DNA of 64,000 nucleotides, taken from NCBI GenBank assembly GCA_944325005.1, contig CALUYO010000008.1:1-64000 (forward strand), written 5' to 3'. Shown in pieces: positions 25,441 to 33,636 of the stretch. The notes under the pieces were generated by a model. The model ran no database searches. It was not told the origin of the DNA and saw nothing but the letters and a program-made list of their open reading frames with translations. This DNA comes from Candidatus Gastranaerophilales bacterium. Its GTDB lineage: Bacteria > Cyanobacteriota > Vampirovibrionia > Gastranaerophilales > Gastranaerophilaceae. The translations under genes were made by a program, and so were the position numbers. Within the stretch, counting starts at the first letter, position 1; every line of letters begins with the position of its first letter.

Positions 25441-26222
25441 TTATTTACACTTTGTTTTTGTACCCCAGTTTAAGTCGTCGCAGTGAAGATAATCCATATT
25501 TTCATTGTAAATTACCCATGCTGTACAACCAATTCCGTTTAAATATGAATCTTGATTTCTGTTACAGGATGTGGAAAATGCATATGGATGATCTTCAACT
25601 CCAAATGGAAGTATTGTTGTAGGAGTAAGCATAAACCCCCAAAAATCGCGTCCGTATTGATTAGGTTGTTTAGAGCCGTTAAGGTCAACAAGAATGTTTG
25701 CACAGGTAGTATGTTCTTCGGAACATTCTCCTGAACCCCAGAATATTATCAACGTTCCGTCGTTAAGAATAAAAGATCTTACAAGTGAACCCTGATTATA
25801 ATAATTTGCGTGTTCAACACCGTTTAAGCGTTTATACATAACATTTGGAATACATTCGTTTGTATCACATATTTTTAATACTTGTAAATTTTCTATTAAA
25901 TAATCTGACAGAGTTTGGTTTACTTCCTTTCCTTGCGGGGCCCAGACCCAGTAAAGCGGATTTTCGTATCTGTCGGAAGCTGTAATATACGATTGAGACA
26001 AAATAGAATACACTTTTTTTAATTTAACAGCAGTTTCTTTTTCCCTATATTTTGTAATTAACGAAGGCATTGTTAATGAAGCAACAACACCTATAATTCC
26101 AAGAGTAATTAAAACTTCAGCCAGAGTAAATGCATATTTATGGATTATGTGTGTATTAATCAGTCTAAAACTTCCACCTAATATGGTTTCGGGGGGGGGG
26201 CGATTTTTAGCTTACTATCCAT
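25441..26222 (-). CDS. Prepilin-type protein, out of frame at a C10 tract in the leader
   Basis: From the ATG at 26222 (AAAGGAG seven bases upstream) the frame reads MDSKLKIAPPP and stops three codons after a C10 tract. Downstream of the tract, in the shifted frame, ETILGGSFRLINTHIIHKYA is followed by FTLAEVLITLGIIGVVASL, the prepilin signature, and then a globular domain to 25441 with VDLNGSKQPNQYGRDFWGF and several Cys. Eight or eleven C would give one continuous protein of about 260 residues. A near-consensus promoter stands upstream, so the gene looks alive. It is probably a switchable minor pilin; a base-calling error is the alternative. Confidence 0.8.
26191..26200 (-). repeat. C10/G10 homopolymer in the prepilin leader
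   Basis: Ten G on the plus strand, coding for a proline run in the leader peptide. The length leaves the rest of the gene out of frame; the in-frame lengths are 8 or 11. Confidence 0.9.
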
Positions 26223-26243
26223 AGAATTACTCCTTTTTTTATT

Positions 26244-26272
26244 ATTATATCATACGGTTATGTTATTTTCAA
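26244..26272 (-). promoter_or_regulatory. Promoter of the switchable pilin-like gene at 26222
   Basis: On the minus strand, TTGAAA (26267-26272) and TATAAT (26244-26249) with a 17-base spacer, about 20 bases before the ribosome site. Confidence 0.75.
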
Positions 26273-26279
26273 GCAAGAC

Positions 26280-26313
26280 AAAAAAAACGCCGTTCCCTTA
26301 CGAAAACGACGTT
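26280..26313 (-). terminator. Terminator of an unassigned short transcript
   Basis: On the minus strand AACGTCGTT (26305-26313) pairs with AACGGCGTT (26286-26294), one G-U pair included, followed by six T. No recognised gene lies upstream on this strand before surE, which points the other way. It therefore ends a small RNA or a very short gene. Confidence 0.65.
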
Positions 26314-26393
26314 GGAATTCTTTGAATAATTCCTCGTAATAGTGTGAAGTGTAGTGTGCAATAAAACGTTTTTTGATTCCTCGTTTTATGCAT
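26298..26393 (-). CDS. Possible 31-residue peptide in a short transcript
   Basis: An ATG at 26391-26393 with GAGGAA two to five bases before it opens a frame of 31 codons that ends in the loop of the terminator at 26280. The sequence (MHKTRNQKTFYCTLHF...) shows no family. The region 26223-26549 otherwise has no gene; it holds three copies of ACGAGGAA on the minus strand (26330-26337, 26377-26384, 26394-26401). The peptide may be an accident and the RNA the real product. Confidence 0.25.
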   Translation of the reverse strand: MHKTRNQKTFYCTLHFTLLRGIIQRIPTSFS

Positions 26394-26549
26394 TTCCTCG
26401 TGTTGTATATATAAAAAAATTTTTCGTATATATAATTGCTATATTATGAATTTAATAAATGTATTTTGTTACATAACTTAATATTTTATTTTAAAAGTAA
26501 TTATAGTATTATATTAATATTGGTTTAGAAAAGGATTTAAAGGAGAGAT

Positions 26550-27344
26550 ATGAAAATATTAGTATCAAACGATGATGGGATTGCTGCTAATGGAATAAGA
26601 TGCCTTACTGAAACACTGGCTCAGGAACATGATGTATATGTAATTGCTCCTGACAGAGAAAGAAGTGCTGCAGGACATTCACTAACCTTGCATACACCTT
26701 TACGTGTAGAAGAAGTTGAAGCTTACCATGGAGTCAAAAGGGCCTGGGTTACAACGGGAACCCCCGGAGATTGTGTAAAAATAGGTATTAATGCAATTTT
26801 AACCCCTGAAGAGCAGCCTGATGTTGTAATTTCAGGGATTAACCACGGGCCAAATCTCGGAGCCGATATTCTTTATTCCGGAACTGTCAGCTGTGCTATG
26901 GAAGGAGCAATGCTTGGTGTGCCGAGTATTGCTATGTCGCTTGCAAGTATGAATTATGAATATGAGCACTTTAAATATGCAGCAAAATTTGTTAATTTAT
27001 TATTACCAAAGTTAAAAGAATTTACTTTTCCTAAAAAAAGTATTCTGAATATTAATGTTCCGGCGCTTGACGAGGAAGATATCGCAGGTGTTGCAATTAC
27101 AGAACTGGGCCGTAAAATGTTTACGGACAATTATGAAAAAAGAATTGACCCAAGAGGTAAAGTTTATTACTGGATGGCAGGAGAATTAATTACAGAAGCG
27201 GAAGATTCAAATACAGATATTGCTGCTGTTAAGAATAACAAAATCTCAATAACTCCGGTTACATATGAAATGACAAAAGAAGATGTAATGTCTAGTTTAG
27301 AAAACATTTTATGCAAAGGGGATGCCTGCAACTGGTTTAATTAA
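26550..27344 (+). CDS. surE: 5'/3'-nucleotidase SurE
   Basis: SurE removes phosphate from nucleoside monophosphates and helps survival in stationary phase. The 264-residue protein has the metal-binding LVSNDDGIAANGI start, APDRERSAAGHSLTL, the TGTPGDCVK loop, and SGINHGPNLGADILYSGTV, all diagnostic. AAAGGAGA precedes the ATG. It is followed by a strong terminator. Confidence 0.96.
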   Translation: MKILVSNDDGIAANGIRCLTETLAQEHDVYVIAPDRERSAAGHSLTLHTPLRVEEVEAYHGVKRAWVTTGTPGDCVKIGINAILTPEEQPDVVISGINHGPNLGADILYSGTVSCAMEGAMLGVPSIAMSLASMNYEYEHFKYAAKFVNLLLPKLKEFTFPKKSILNINVPALDEEDIAGVAITELGRKMFTDNYEKRIDPRGKVYYWMAGELITEAEDSNTDIAAVKNNKISITPVTYEMTKEDVMSSLENILCKGDACNWFN

Positions 27345-27374
27345 AAACGAGGTCTTAAAAGACCTCGTTTTATT
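27344..27374. terminator. Bidirectional terminator after surE
   Basis: AAAACGAGGTC (27344-27354) pairs with GACCTCGTTTT (27361-27371). It also serves the convergent TPR gene, whose stop codon lies at 27373. Confidence 0.88.
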
Positions 27375-28026
27375 ATTTAAAGAATTCAAAATAAACAATA
27401 GCTGCAACTAATAAAATAGTGACAGTAATAATAAGTATACTCTTGAACAGTATCATTTTGACATTTTTAAGAGTGTCATTTGCATGTCTTAATGCATCAA
27501 TATTTTGAATACTAAATTTAATCAATTCAATAGTTTCAGGATCTGTTACTACAGTAAGGGCATCGTTATAGTCCTTCAGTGCTCCTTCACGGTCGTTAAA
27601 TGCAATGTTTCTGAAATCCGCCCTATACATAAGGAATGATTTGTCAATAGAAACAGCTTTATTATAGCACTCCATTGCTTTTTGATTATCTTCACGATAA
27701 ATACAAACATTTGCAAGATAAGTGTAAGCCTCGGCTTTAAGTTTTGAATTCCCCTCCACAATATCTTTTTTAATATATGCCATTAGCTTATTACAAATAT
27801 CATCAACAATAGTTTTGCTAACTTTGGCATTTTTGTTATGTTGCGAAAATTTATAAAGTCCTACATAAGCATTAAATAAATTTGCGTAATCTTTTGTTAC
27901 GGCTTTACCACTATCAACAATCAAAGAATATTTTGCAATTTGAGTTTTATATTCTTTGATTGTATCCATGTAGAAATTATTAAGCTCTTGTTCAAAACCG
28001 GTTTTTAATTTAGCTAAATCATCCAA
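27373..28026 (-). CDS. TPR-repeat protein with a C-terminal membrane anchor
   Basis: The 217-residue protein has helical pairs typical of TPR repeats (LKAEAYTYLANVCIYREDNQ then KAMECYNKAVSIDKS, and DREGALKDYNDAL) and a C-terminal hydrophobic segment (about 192-214, ILFKSILIITVTILLVAAIV), so it is tail-anchored with the repeats in the cytoplasm. The start is a TTG at 28026 with GGAG upstream. It is the last gene of the HEAT-queC-DUF366-SPOR run. Function unknown. Confidence 0.7.
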   Translation of the reverse strand: MDDLAKLKTGFEQELNNFYMDTIKEYKTQIAKYSLIVDSGKAVTKDYANLFNAYVGLYKFSQHNKNAKVSKTIVDDICNKLMAYIKKDIVEGNSKLKAEAYTYLANVCIYREDNQKAMECYNKAVSIDKSFLMYRADFRNIAFNDREGALKDYNDALTVVTDPETIELIKFSIQNIDALRHANDTLKNVKMILFKSILIITVTILLVAAIVYFEFFK

Positions 28027-28032
28027 ATGTCT

Positions 28033-28716
28033 TTACTCCATAATAATTCTTGCGGGATAATTGTTTCTCAACAAATCATTAACAACACTTTGAGCTTTTT
28101 CTCTTGTTGTATATGAACCTACCTGTATTGTATAAGCTCCGCCGATATTGCGTACAAACGGAGATATATTTAAACCGGATTCTGAAATAATTCCTTTTGC
28201 AACTTCAGCCTGTTCTTTTGTTGCATAATAACCTACAACAACTTTGGCAGTTTGTGTCTGCACCTGTTGCTGAACCGGAGCTGGTTTAGGTTCAGGAGAA
28301 GCTGTCTCTGCAGGTTTAGGATTAGCTTCTTTATCAGGAAGCGTTATTGGTTCTTCTTCTTTTGGTGTTTCATCTGATTGCCTGTCATCTTTTTTATGCT
28401 CAGGAATGACAACTTTTTCATCTAATTCTGTTGCAAATGTATTATCTTCCCCATTCACTGCGGCATCTTCTTCCTGCAACAGTTTAAGTCTTTCATCTAC
28501 GGGGGCTTTTTGTATTTCCTCATTTGCATAAGGTGTTTCGTCACCTATTGAAACATCAACTTCCGGTGAGATTTGCTTTGCAATTCCCAAAAATAGTAAA
28601 AGCAAAATAAAAAATGCTGAAACAAAAATTATAATTCCGTCGTTTGGATTTTTGGTAATTTTTTTCTGATATTCTTTGTAGCTTATGTGTGAAGGCCGCT
28701 TTGAATCTTCTTCCAT
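28033..28716 (-). CDS. SPOR-domain membrane protein
   Basis: The 227-residue protein has a short cytoplasmic N-terminus, one membrane helix (about 27-45, IIIFVSAFFILLLLFLGIA), a Pro/Glu-rich linker and a C-terminal SPOR fold (VVVGYYATKEQAEVAKGIIS, YTIQVGSYTTREKAQSVV). SPOR domains bind glycan strands stripped of stem peptides at the septum, so a role in division or wall turnover is likely. It overlaps DUF366 by one base. Confidence 0.88.
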   Translation of the reverse strand: MEEDSKRPSHISYKEYQKKITKNPNDGIIIFVSAFFILLLLFLGIAKQISPEVDVSIGDETPYANEEIQKAPVDERLKLLQEEDAAVNGEDNTFATELDEKVVIPEHKKDDRQSDETPKEEEPITLPDKEANPKPAETASPEPKPAPVQQQVQTQTAKVVVGYYATKEQAEVAKGIISESGLNISPFVRNIGGAYTIQVGSYTTREKAQSVVNDLLRNNYPARIIME

Positions 28717-29270
28717 TATACACCTCTGACTTTTGTTGATGCTAATATTATATCACTAATTTCATTAGAATAGTTTTTAAGAATTTCATCTGCAAATTCT
28801 TGTATACCGGTGATGCCAAGTTCGCTTGTTAAGCCGCCGGCTTTAACCGGTGCTCCTGCAGAATCAATATTTATACCGGTATGTATTAAGATTGAATTGA
28901 CAGATTTTGTAGCTATTGAAACTGTCAATTTTTTTCCATCAAAAAACAAATCATCGCCGTTTCTTGTAATTAAAAAACCGCGTTTTTCAAGAGCTTCTTT
29001 TATAATACAAATTAAAAGTCTCTGTCTGAAAACACCCTCGACCAGACTGACATTAAACTGTTCTGATATAAAACTTAGCATAGACCTGCTGTAAATCGGT
29101 TCATTGTTAATAACATCTTCAATATCAACCATTTCGGTTAATTTAACCTCGCACTCCCCGATAAATGCGACAGTTGCATCACCTTGAATTTTGAAATTTT
29201 TATAAATCCAGTGTGGCGACAGCTGCCAACCTTCATATTTAATTTCCTGTTCTAAAAATTGTGTTTTCAA
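28716..29270 (-). CDS. DUF366 family protein
   Basis: The 184-residue protein matches DUF366 by its conserved core: QEIKYEGWQLSPHWIYKNF, GDATVAFIGECEV, MVDIEDV, then RQRLLICIIKEAL and HTGINIDSAGAPVKAGGL. The family has no proven activity. It overlaps queC by four bases (ATGA). That tight coupling suggests a role around 7-deazaguanine or nucleotide metabolism. Confidence 0.85.
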   Translation of the reverse strand: MKTQFLEQEIKYEGWQLSPHWIYKNFKIQGDATVAFIGECEVKLTEMVDIEDVINNEPIYSRSMLSFISEQFNVSLVEGVFRQRLLICIIKEALEKRGFLITRNGDDLFFDGKKLTVSIATKSVNSILIHTGINIDSAGAPVKAGGLTSELGITGIQEFADEILKNYSNEISDIILASTKVRGV

Positions 29271-29932
29271 AAAAGCTTCCTTATATAATATGTTGCATGG
29301 TTGTATTCTAAAGCATTTTTTAATCTTTTACAAGATTCACATCTCCCGCAGTGTTTTACGCCTCCGGCATAACAACTTCTGACGTATTCTAGCGGAATAC
29401 TATGTTCTAATGCCAGTTTTACTATACCATTTTTATCATAATTTAGCAAGGGTGCAATCACTTCGGGATATTTTCGGGTTGAAAACCTGAATTCAGAATT
29501 AATACTGTCTATAAAGTTTTTGGAATTATCCGGGAAAGTCGTCCCTTCCTCTTTATTTGCTCCGATTAAGATATAATCGTAATCCTCTCCGTCAGCAAAA
29601 CATCCTGCAATGTTTAAAAATAGACCGTTGCGATTTGGTACCCATACGCTTTTAGCAGACTGTTCAGGATTATCAAGTTCTTTCCCTTCCGGAATTTCGC
29701 CTCCTCCGACAAGTGCTGTATGAGTAATATTTGCCAGCCAATTGAGTTTTATTACTTCATGTTTTATCCCATAAAATTTGCAAATTGCCTTAGATGCATT
29801 TATTTCATATTCTGCAGATTTTTGCCCGTAGTCAAATGTCAGAGCAAGTGACACACTGTATTTTTGTATTCCTAATCCAAGACTTACAAGCGAATCCAGA
29901 CCGCCGGACAGAAGTACAATTCCTCTATTCAT
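29267..29932 (-). CDS. queC: 7-cyano-7-deazaguanine synthase
   Basis: QueC turns 7-carboxy-7-deazaguanine into preQ0 with ATP and ammonia, on the way to queuosine. The PP-loop VLLSGGLDSLVSLGLG lies at the N-terminus, and the zinc site CYAGGVKHCGRCESCKRL (four Cys) near the end is diagnostic. I prefer the ATG at 29932 (221 residues, MNRGIVLLSGG); a longer reading from 29953 is possible. It overlaps the HEAT gene by eight bases. No queD, queE or queF lies nearby. Confidence 0.94.
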   Translation of the reverse strand: MNRGIVLLSGGLDSLVSLGLGIQKYSVSLALTFDYGQKSAEYEINASKAICKFYGIKHEVIKLNWLANITHTALVGGGEIPEGKELDNPEQSAKSVWVPNRNGLFLNIAGCFADGEDYDYILIGANKEEGTTFPDNSKNFIDSINSEFRFSTRKYPEVIAPLLNYDKNGIVKLALEHSIPLEYVRSCYAGGVKHCGRCESCKRLKNALEYNHATYYIRKLF

Positions 29933-30902
29933 CTTTGCATTCTTCCTCATCATCTTCGTATTCTGAAATCATTGAAACAGCTTCAAGTTTTAATACGTCA
30001 GGATAATCTGAGCTGTTTGCAACTTCATCGAGAATTTCTCTGCCGACAAGATTGTACAAAGCAATAAGGGCATTTTTCTTAACTTCTTCATTATCATCCT
30101 CTATCATACAAGTTTTAATTGTATCAATAGCCTGTGGATTTTCGCTATCCATAATAGCTTCAATTGCATTAATTCTTATCTGCGGGGATTCATCCATAAG
30201 AGAATTTTTTAATGCATTAAAAACTCTGTCATCGTTGTCCAGTCTAAGTTTACCGAGCGCTTCTATAACACGTTCTTTCAGAAACGTAAATTTATTCCAG
30301 ATACCTTTCTGGGTTTCTAAAATGCTTACCAGCGGATCTACTGCCCTTAAGTCTCCGAGCATTCCAAGTGCAGAAGCTGCTGTTTCTCTCAGATAAACTG
30401 ATTTTTCCTCCTCATCTTTTACTACTTCTATTAAAGGCGCAACCGCATATCTGTCGCCAATTCTTCCCAGAGCATCTGCACATGCCAATCTTACTTTATA
30501 ATTTTCGTCTTTATTATTCAGACAGTATAAAAGCGGAGTGACCGCAGATGTATCTTTTAAATTTGCGATGGCTTTGGCGCACATTGCTCTTACATTTATA
30601 AATAAATCTTTTTCATCATCAATTTTTTTCATTAAAAGCAAATCCAGAAGCGGACTTAAAGATGACTTATCTCTAAGCCTGTCAGTGCATTGAATAACGT
30701 TCATTAAAATTTCCGGTTCTTTAGAAACGCTCAAAAAATAATTATAAATTTTAACGAGATTATCGTGTTCATAAACTTCGTCAAGAGCCTGAATTTTTTG
30801 GATAACAGAATTGATGTCGGACGCATCAAACAGGTTACATTCTTTAGCTATTAAGTCTAAATTCAGGTAATCTTTTTCCACGTATTTACCCCATCTATAC
30901 AC
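29925..30902 (-). CDS. HEAT-repeat protein
   Basis: The protein (up to 325 residues) is made of HEAT repeats with the pattern AVTPLLYCLNNKDENYKVRL, ACADALGRIGDRYAVAPLIE, and three more. Proteins of this kind in cyanobacteria act as scaffolds or lyases for pigments; no pigment role is expected here. The start is a GTG at 30902 in this reading. A GTG at 30881 has GGGG seven bases before it and is an equally good choice. It is first in the queC run. Confidence 0.85.
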   Translation of the reverse strand: MYRWGKYVEKDYLNLDLIAKECNLFDASDINSVIQKIQALDEVYEHDNLVKIYNYFLSVSKEPEILMNVIQCTDRLRDKSSLSPLLDLLLMKKIDDEKDLFINVRAMCAKAIANLKDTSAVTPLLYCLNNKDENYKVRLACADALGRIGDRYAVAPLIEVVKDEEEKSVYLRETAASALGMLGDLRAVDPLVSILETQKGIWNKFTFLKERVIEALGKLRLDNDDRVFNALKNSLMDESPQIRINAIEAIMDSENPQAIDTIKTCMIEDDNEEVKKNALIALYNLVGREILDEVANSSDYPDVLKLEAVSMISEYEDDEEECKDE

Positions 30903-30940
30903 GAAAATATACTACAAAAATTAAAAATTATCAAGTAAAA

Positions 30941-30979
30941 CAAAAAGATTTACTACATATTTAGTAATAAATCTTTTTG
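30941..30979 (-). terminator. Terminator of the gene pair 32699-30994
   Basis: CAAAAAGATTTA (30941-30952) pairs with TAAATCTTTTTG (30968-30979); inner bases TTACTA/TAGTAA extend it. On the minus strand a T-rich run follows. Confidence 0.75.
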
Positions 30980-30993
30980 TTTTGTATTTTTAA

Positions 30994-31842
30994 TTATGCT
31001 TTAGTTGAAGGTTGATTTTTCCCGTTATCTTTACTTTTTTTATAATCAAGATATTTTTCACATAACCAGTTAGCAGGTTTTGTTACTACTACAGGAACAA
31101 AGTATCGATAAACGAAGCCGAATACTATCATTGTTCTTAGAACACTCATGCCTTTAATTTTGCTAATTAATGCTTTTGCATCATTTTCTCCCAGTGCTTT
31201 ATAAGACGGCTGCATTTTTACAAACTCCTCCAGTTTTGCAGTTTTCTTTAAAAGCGGCTTTTCAGAGGTTCCTTTTGCTGCTTCTTCCAATTTTTTGTTT
31301 GCTTCTTTAATAGTCTTATTGTGGTTATGGAAGTTTTCTACAAATTTGTTGTCATTAAGAAGGTGTCCTGCGAATTTTTCAGTTAATTTACTCCACCATC
31401 CTTTAACATATTTATCCAAACTGTATGCGCCGACAGTTGACACAAGGAAAGTGAGCCCCTGGTTAACAGCTAGCGTTTTCTTTCTGTCTTTATCCAGTTT
31501 ATCATTAGTGAGCGTTTTTTCCATATAAAGTCCGCTTGTAATCACTGAACCTACTGTAAGGCAGTGCTGAAACAGGTTATCACTATTTTTAAACTTGGAA
31601 GCCAGACCTATAATAGGCTTACTGTTTACAATTTTAGATGTAAAATGTTTTGCTATTCCGTCTGTAAATTTGTCATATATTTTCAAAAACGGCCCAAATA
31701 AATTTGAATCCTGCATTATTTCACTTGCAACATCTGCACTGTTCTGAAGCGGATTGCCTGTGAAATTCGGCTGTTTTTGTTTATATTGGTTATAATTTTG
31801 TGTGTTATTTGCAAAAGAGTTAGTGTTAAATTTTACATTCAT
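30994..31842 (-). CDS. Hypothetical membrane protein (paired with 31842-32699)
   Basis: The 282-residue protein has an Asn/Gln-rich N-terminus with KQKQPNFTGNP, several hydrophobic segments (about 100-112, 133-146, 237-255) and a basic tail. It resembles the adjacent upstream gene in general plan and shares the short FTG tag, so the two may be paralogues. The stop of the upstream gene and this ATG overlap by one base, so they are co-translated. I do not recognise the family; it is probably specific to this lineage. Confidence 0.6.
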   Translation of the reverse strand: MNVKFNTNSFANNTQNYNQYKQKQPNFTGNPLQNSADVASEIMQDSNLFGPFLKIYDKFTDGIAKHFTSKIVNSKPIIGLASKFKNSDNLFQHCLTVGSVITSGLYMEKTLTNDKLDKDRKKTLAVNQGLTFLVSTVGAYSLDKYVKGWWSKLTEKFAGHLLNDNKFVENFHNHNKTIKEANKKLEEAAKGTSEKPLLKKTAKLEEFVKMQPSYKALGENDAKALISKIKGMSVLRTMIVFGFVYRYFVPVVVTKPANWLCEKYLDYKKSKDNGKNQPSTKA

Positions 31843-32699
31843 TATTTAACACCTCCTTTGAATTGCTGAAAAGCAGGTTTTTCTATAAAATCCATTTTAG
31901 GTATTTCCATACTATTATTATTTACGACTGTGTCTTTAGGCGGTTCTTCTTTCTTTTTCTTTTCAACGCCGAAAACGTATTTAAGAATAGGAGGTATCAG
32001 TGCAATTGTTAAGATTGCACGCGGAACTCCGATTATCCAGTCAGGAATATTTTTAGCGAGAGTTTCCATTGCGCCTGTTTGTTTTGTAAGTTTTTCCAGT
32101 AAAGGTTCATAATATTTTGCTGTTTTTGCTGTTTCAACTTTTTTATCTAAGTAAGCAATTGCTTTTTTCATTCTTTCAAGAGTTGGTTTTGATCCTTTTC
32201 GTCCGGCTTTTTTTGCTACATTTTTTTCTATTAAATATTTATCCGGTTCACCAAAGAACTTTTTAATTGATTCATCAAATGGGCTTGTAATGGCAGTTGA
32301 TACCAGAAATCCTATTATACCGGAAGCCATTGCATGTCCTGATGCATAAATTTTGTCTTCTTTATCTTTTTTACCGGGGAGAGCCATAATAGTTGCCGGT
32401 CTCATAACTCCAGCAAGAACGAGTGCTATTAATGCACTTGTTGATATATTATGGTCATTCGAATATTTCGCAAACTTCCCGAACCATTTACTTGCTAGTA
32501 TTTTGTCTACAAAGCCTTTCTTAATAGCAGTTGTGGCAGCTTCACTCTTTCCCGTAAAACTGCCACAATAATCTGCATTATATCCTCTATTTTCATACAC
32601 GCCCGCATTATTCTTCTCTCTAAAGTTTTGAGATTCCGAATGGAGCCTTAAATTACCCTGTTTAAGGGTCATATCACGTTGTATTGAGTTTACCTTCAT
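31842..32699 (-). CDS. Hypothetical membrane protein with FTG motif
   Basis: The 285-residue protein has a polar N-terminus ending YCGSFTGKSEA, hydrophobic segments (about 83-97, 121-140 and 224-247) and a Lys/Pro-rich C-terminal region. The FTG motif is shared with the gene downstream. It is upstream and co-directional. No enzyme motif is visible, and the role is unknown. Confidence 0.6.
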   Translation of the reverse strand: MKVNSIQRDMTLKQGNLRLHSESQNFREKNNAGVYENRGYNADYCGSFTGKSEAATTAIKKGFVDKILASKWFGKFAKYSNDHNISTSALIALVLAGVMRPATIMALPGKKDKEDKIYASGHAMASGIIGFLVSTAITSPFDESIKKFFGEPDKYLIEKNVAKKAGRKGSKPTLERMKKAIAYLDKKVETAKTAKYYEPLLEKLTKQTGAMETLAKNIPDWIIGVPRAILTIALIPPILKYVFGVEKKKKEEPPKDTVVNNNSMEIPKMDFIEKPAFQQFKGGVK

Positions 32700-32805
32700 T
32701 TTTTCACCAAACTTTAAATGTATCTACATTCATTTTAAAACAAAGAAAAAATTTTTTTGACACCTGTTTTAAGAAAGTTTACAATTTTTTTATAAAATTC
32801 AAAAT

Positions 32806-33636
32806 TTACATATCCAGAGCAAGATCTAAGGTTGGAGCTTTTGCTACAATTGCGCTTGAAGATATTATATCTACTCCTGTTGATGCAATCCGGTTAACTG
32901 TATCAAGCCTAACATTTCCGCTTGCTTCAATGATTGCGGAGTGATTTATTATTTCAACTGCTTTTTTCATTATTTCTACCGGCATGTTATCAAGCATTAT
33001 AATGTCGGCTTTAACTTCAACGGCTTCTTTAACCTGTTCTAAAGTATCGCATTCAACTTCTATTTTATGCGCATGGGAAAGATTTTCACGCAACTTATTA
33101 ACTGCTTTGGTAATGGAACCTGCAAGTCTTATGTGATTATCTTTAATCATAGCACAATCAGAAAGGTTAAACCTATGTAAGGCGCCTCCTCCGATTTTAA
33201 CAGAATATTTTTCAAATGCTCTGAAATTAGGGGTTGTTTTTCTTGTATCAACTATTTTAGCGGAATAAGGAGCTATTGCATCCTGATATTTACGGGTTTC
33301 TGTTGCAATTCCGGACATTCTTTGTATGTAGTTTAGGGCAACTCTTTCTCCAGTAAGAAGATCTTTTGCCGGCCCCTCAATATCCGCAATTTTGTCACCT
33401 TTTTTTATTTTGTCGCCATCTTTAAAATAAAATTTAATTTTTACTTTTTCAGACAGGGCTGCATAAACTGTTTTAAAAACCTCGCATCCGCAAAGTATAC
33501 CCTCGCTGCGGGTATTTAGCTCTCCTTTCAGAATGTCGGTTTCTCCGGCAAGATTTTCTGTTGTAATATCGCCAAAGCCGATATCTTCTATTAGTGCCAT
33601 TTTGACATGGTCCTGTACATAAAGCTTATTTAACAA
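32806..33636 (-). CDS. nadC: Nicotinate-nucleotide pyrophosphorylase (quinolinate PRTase)
   Basis: NadC makes nicotinate mononucleotide from quinolinate and PRPP. The 276-residue protein shows EDIGFGDITTENL, the GERVALNYIQRMSGIAT segment, VDTRKTTPNFRAFEKYSVKIGGG and the C-terminal EVECDTLEQ/ IMLDNM motifs with substrate-binding residues. The start is a TTG at 33636 with AAGGAG nine bases upstream; it overlaps the end of nadB by 11 bases. Confidence 0.95.
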   Translation of the reverse strand: MLNKLYVQDHVKMALIEDIGFGDITTENLAGETDILKGELNTRSEGILCGCEVFKTVYAALSEKVKIKFYFKDGDKIKKGDKIADIEGPAKDLLTGERVALNYIQRMSGIATETRKYQDAIAPYSAKIVDTRKTTPNFRAFEKYSVKIGGGALHRFNLSDCAMIKDNHIRLAGSITKAVNKLRENLSHAHKIEVECDTLEQVKEAVEVKADIIMLDNMPVEIMKKAVEIINHSAIIEASGNVRLDTVNRIASTGVDIISSSAIVAKAPTLDLALDM

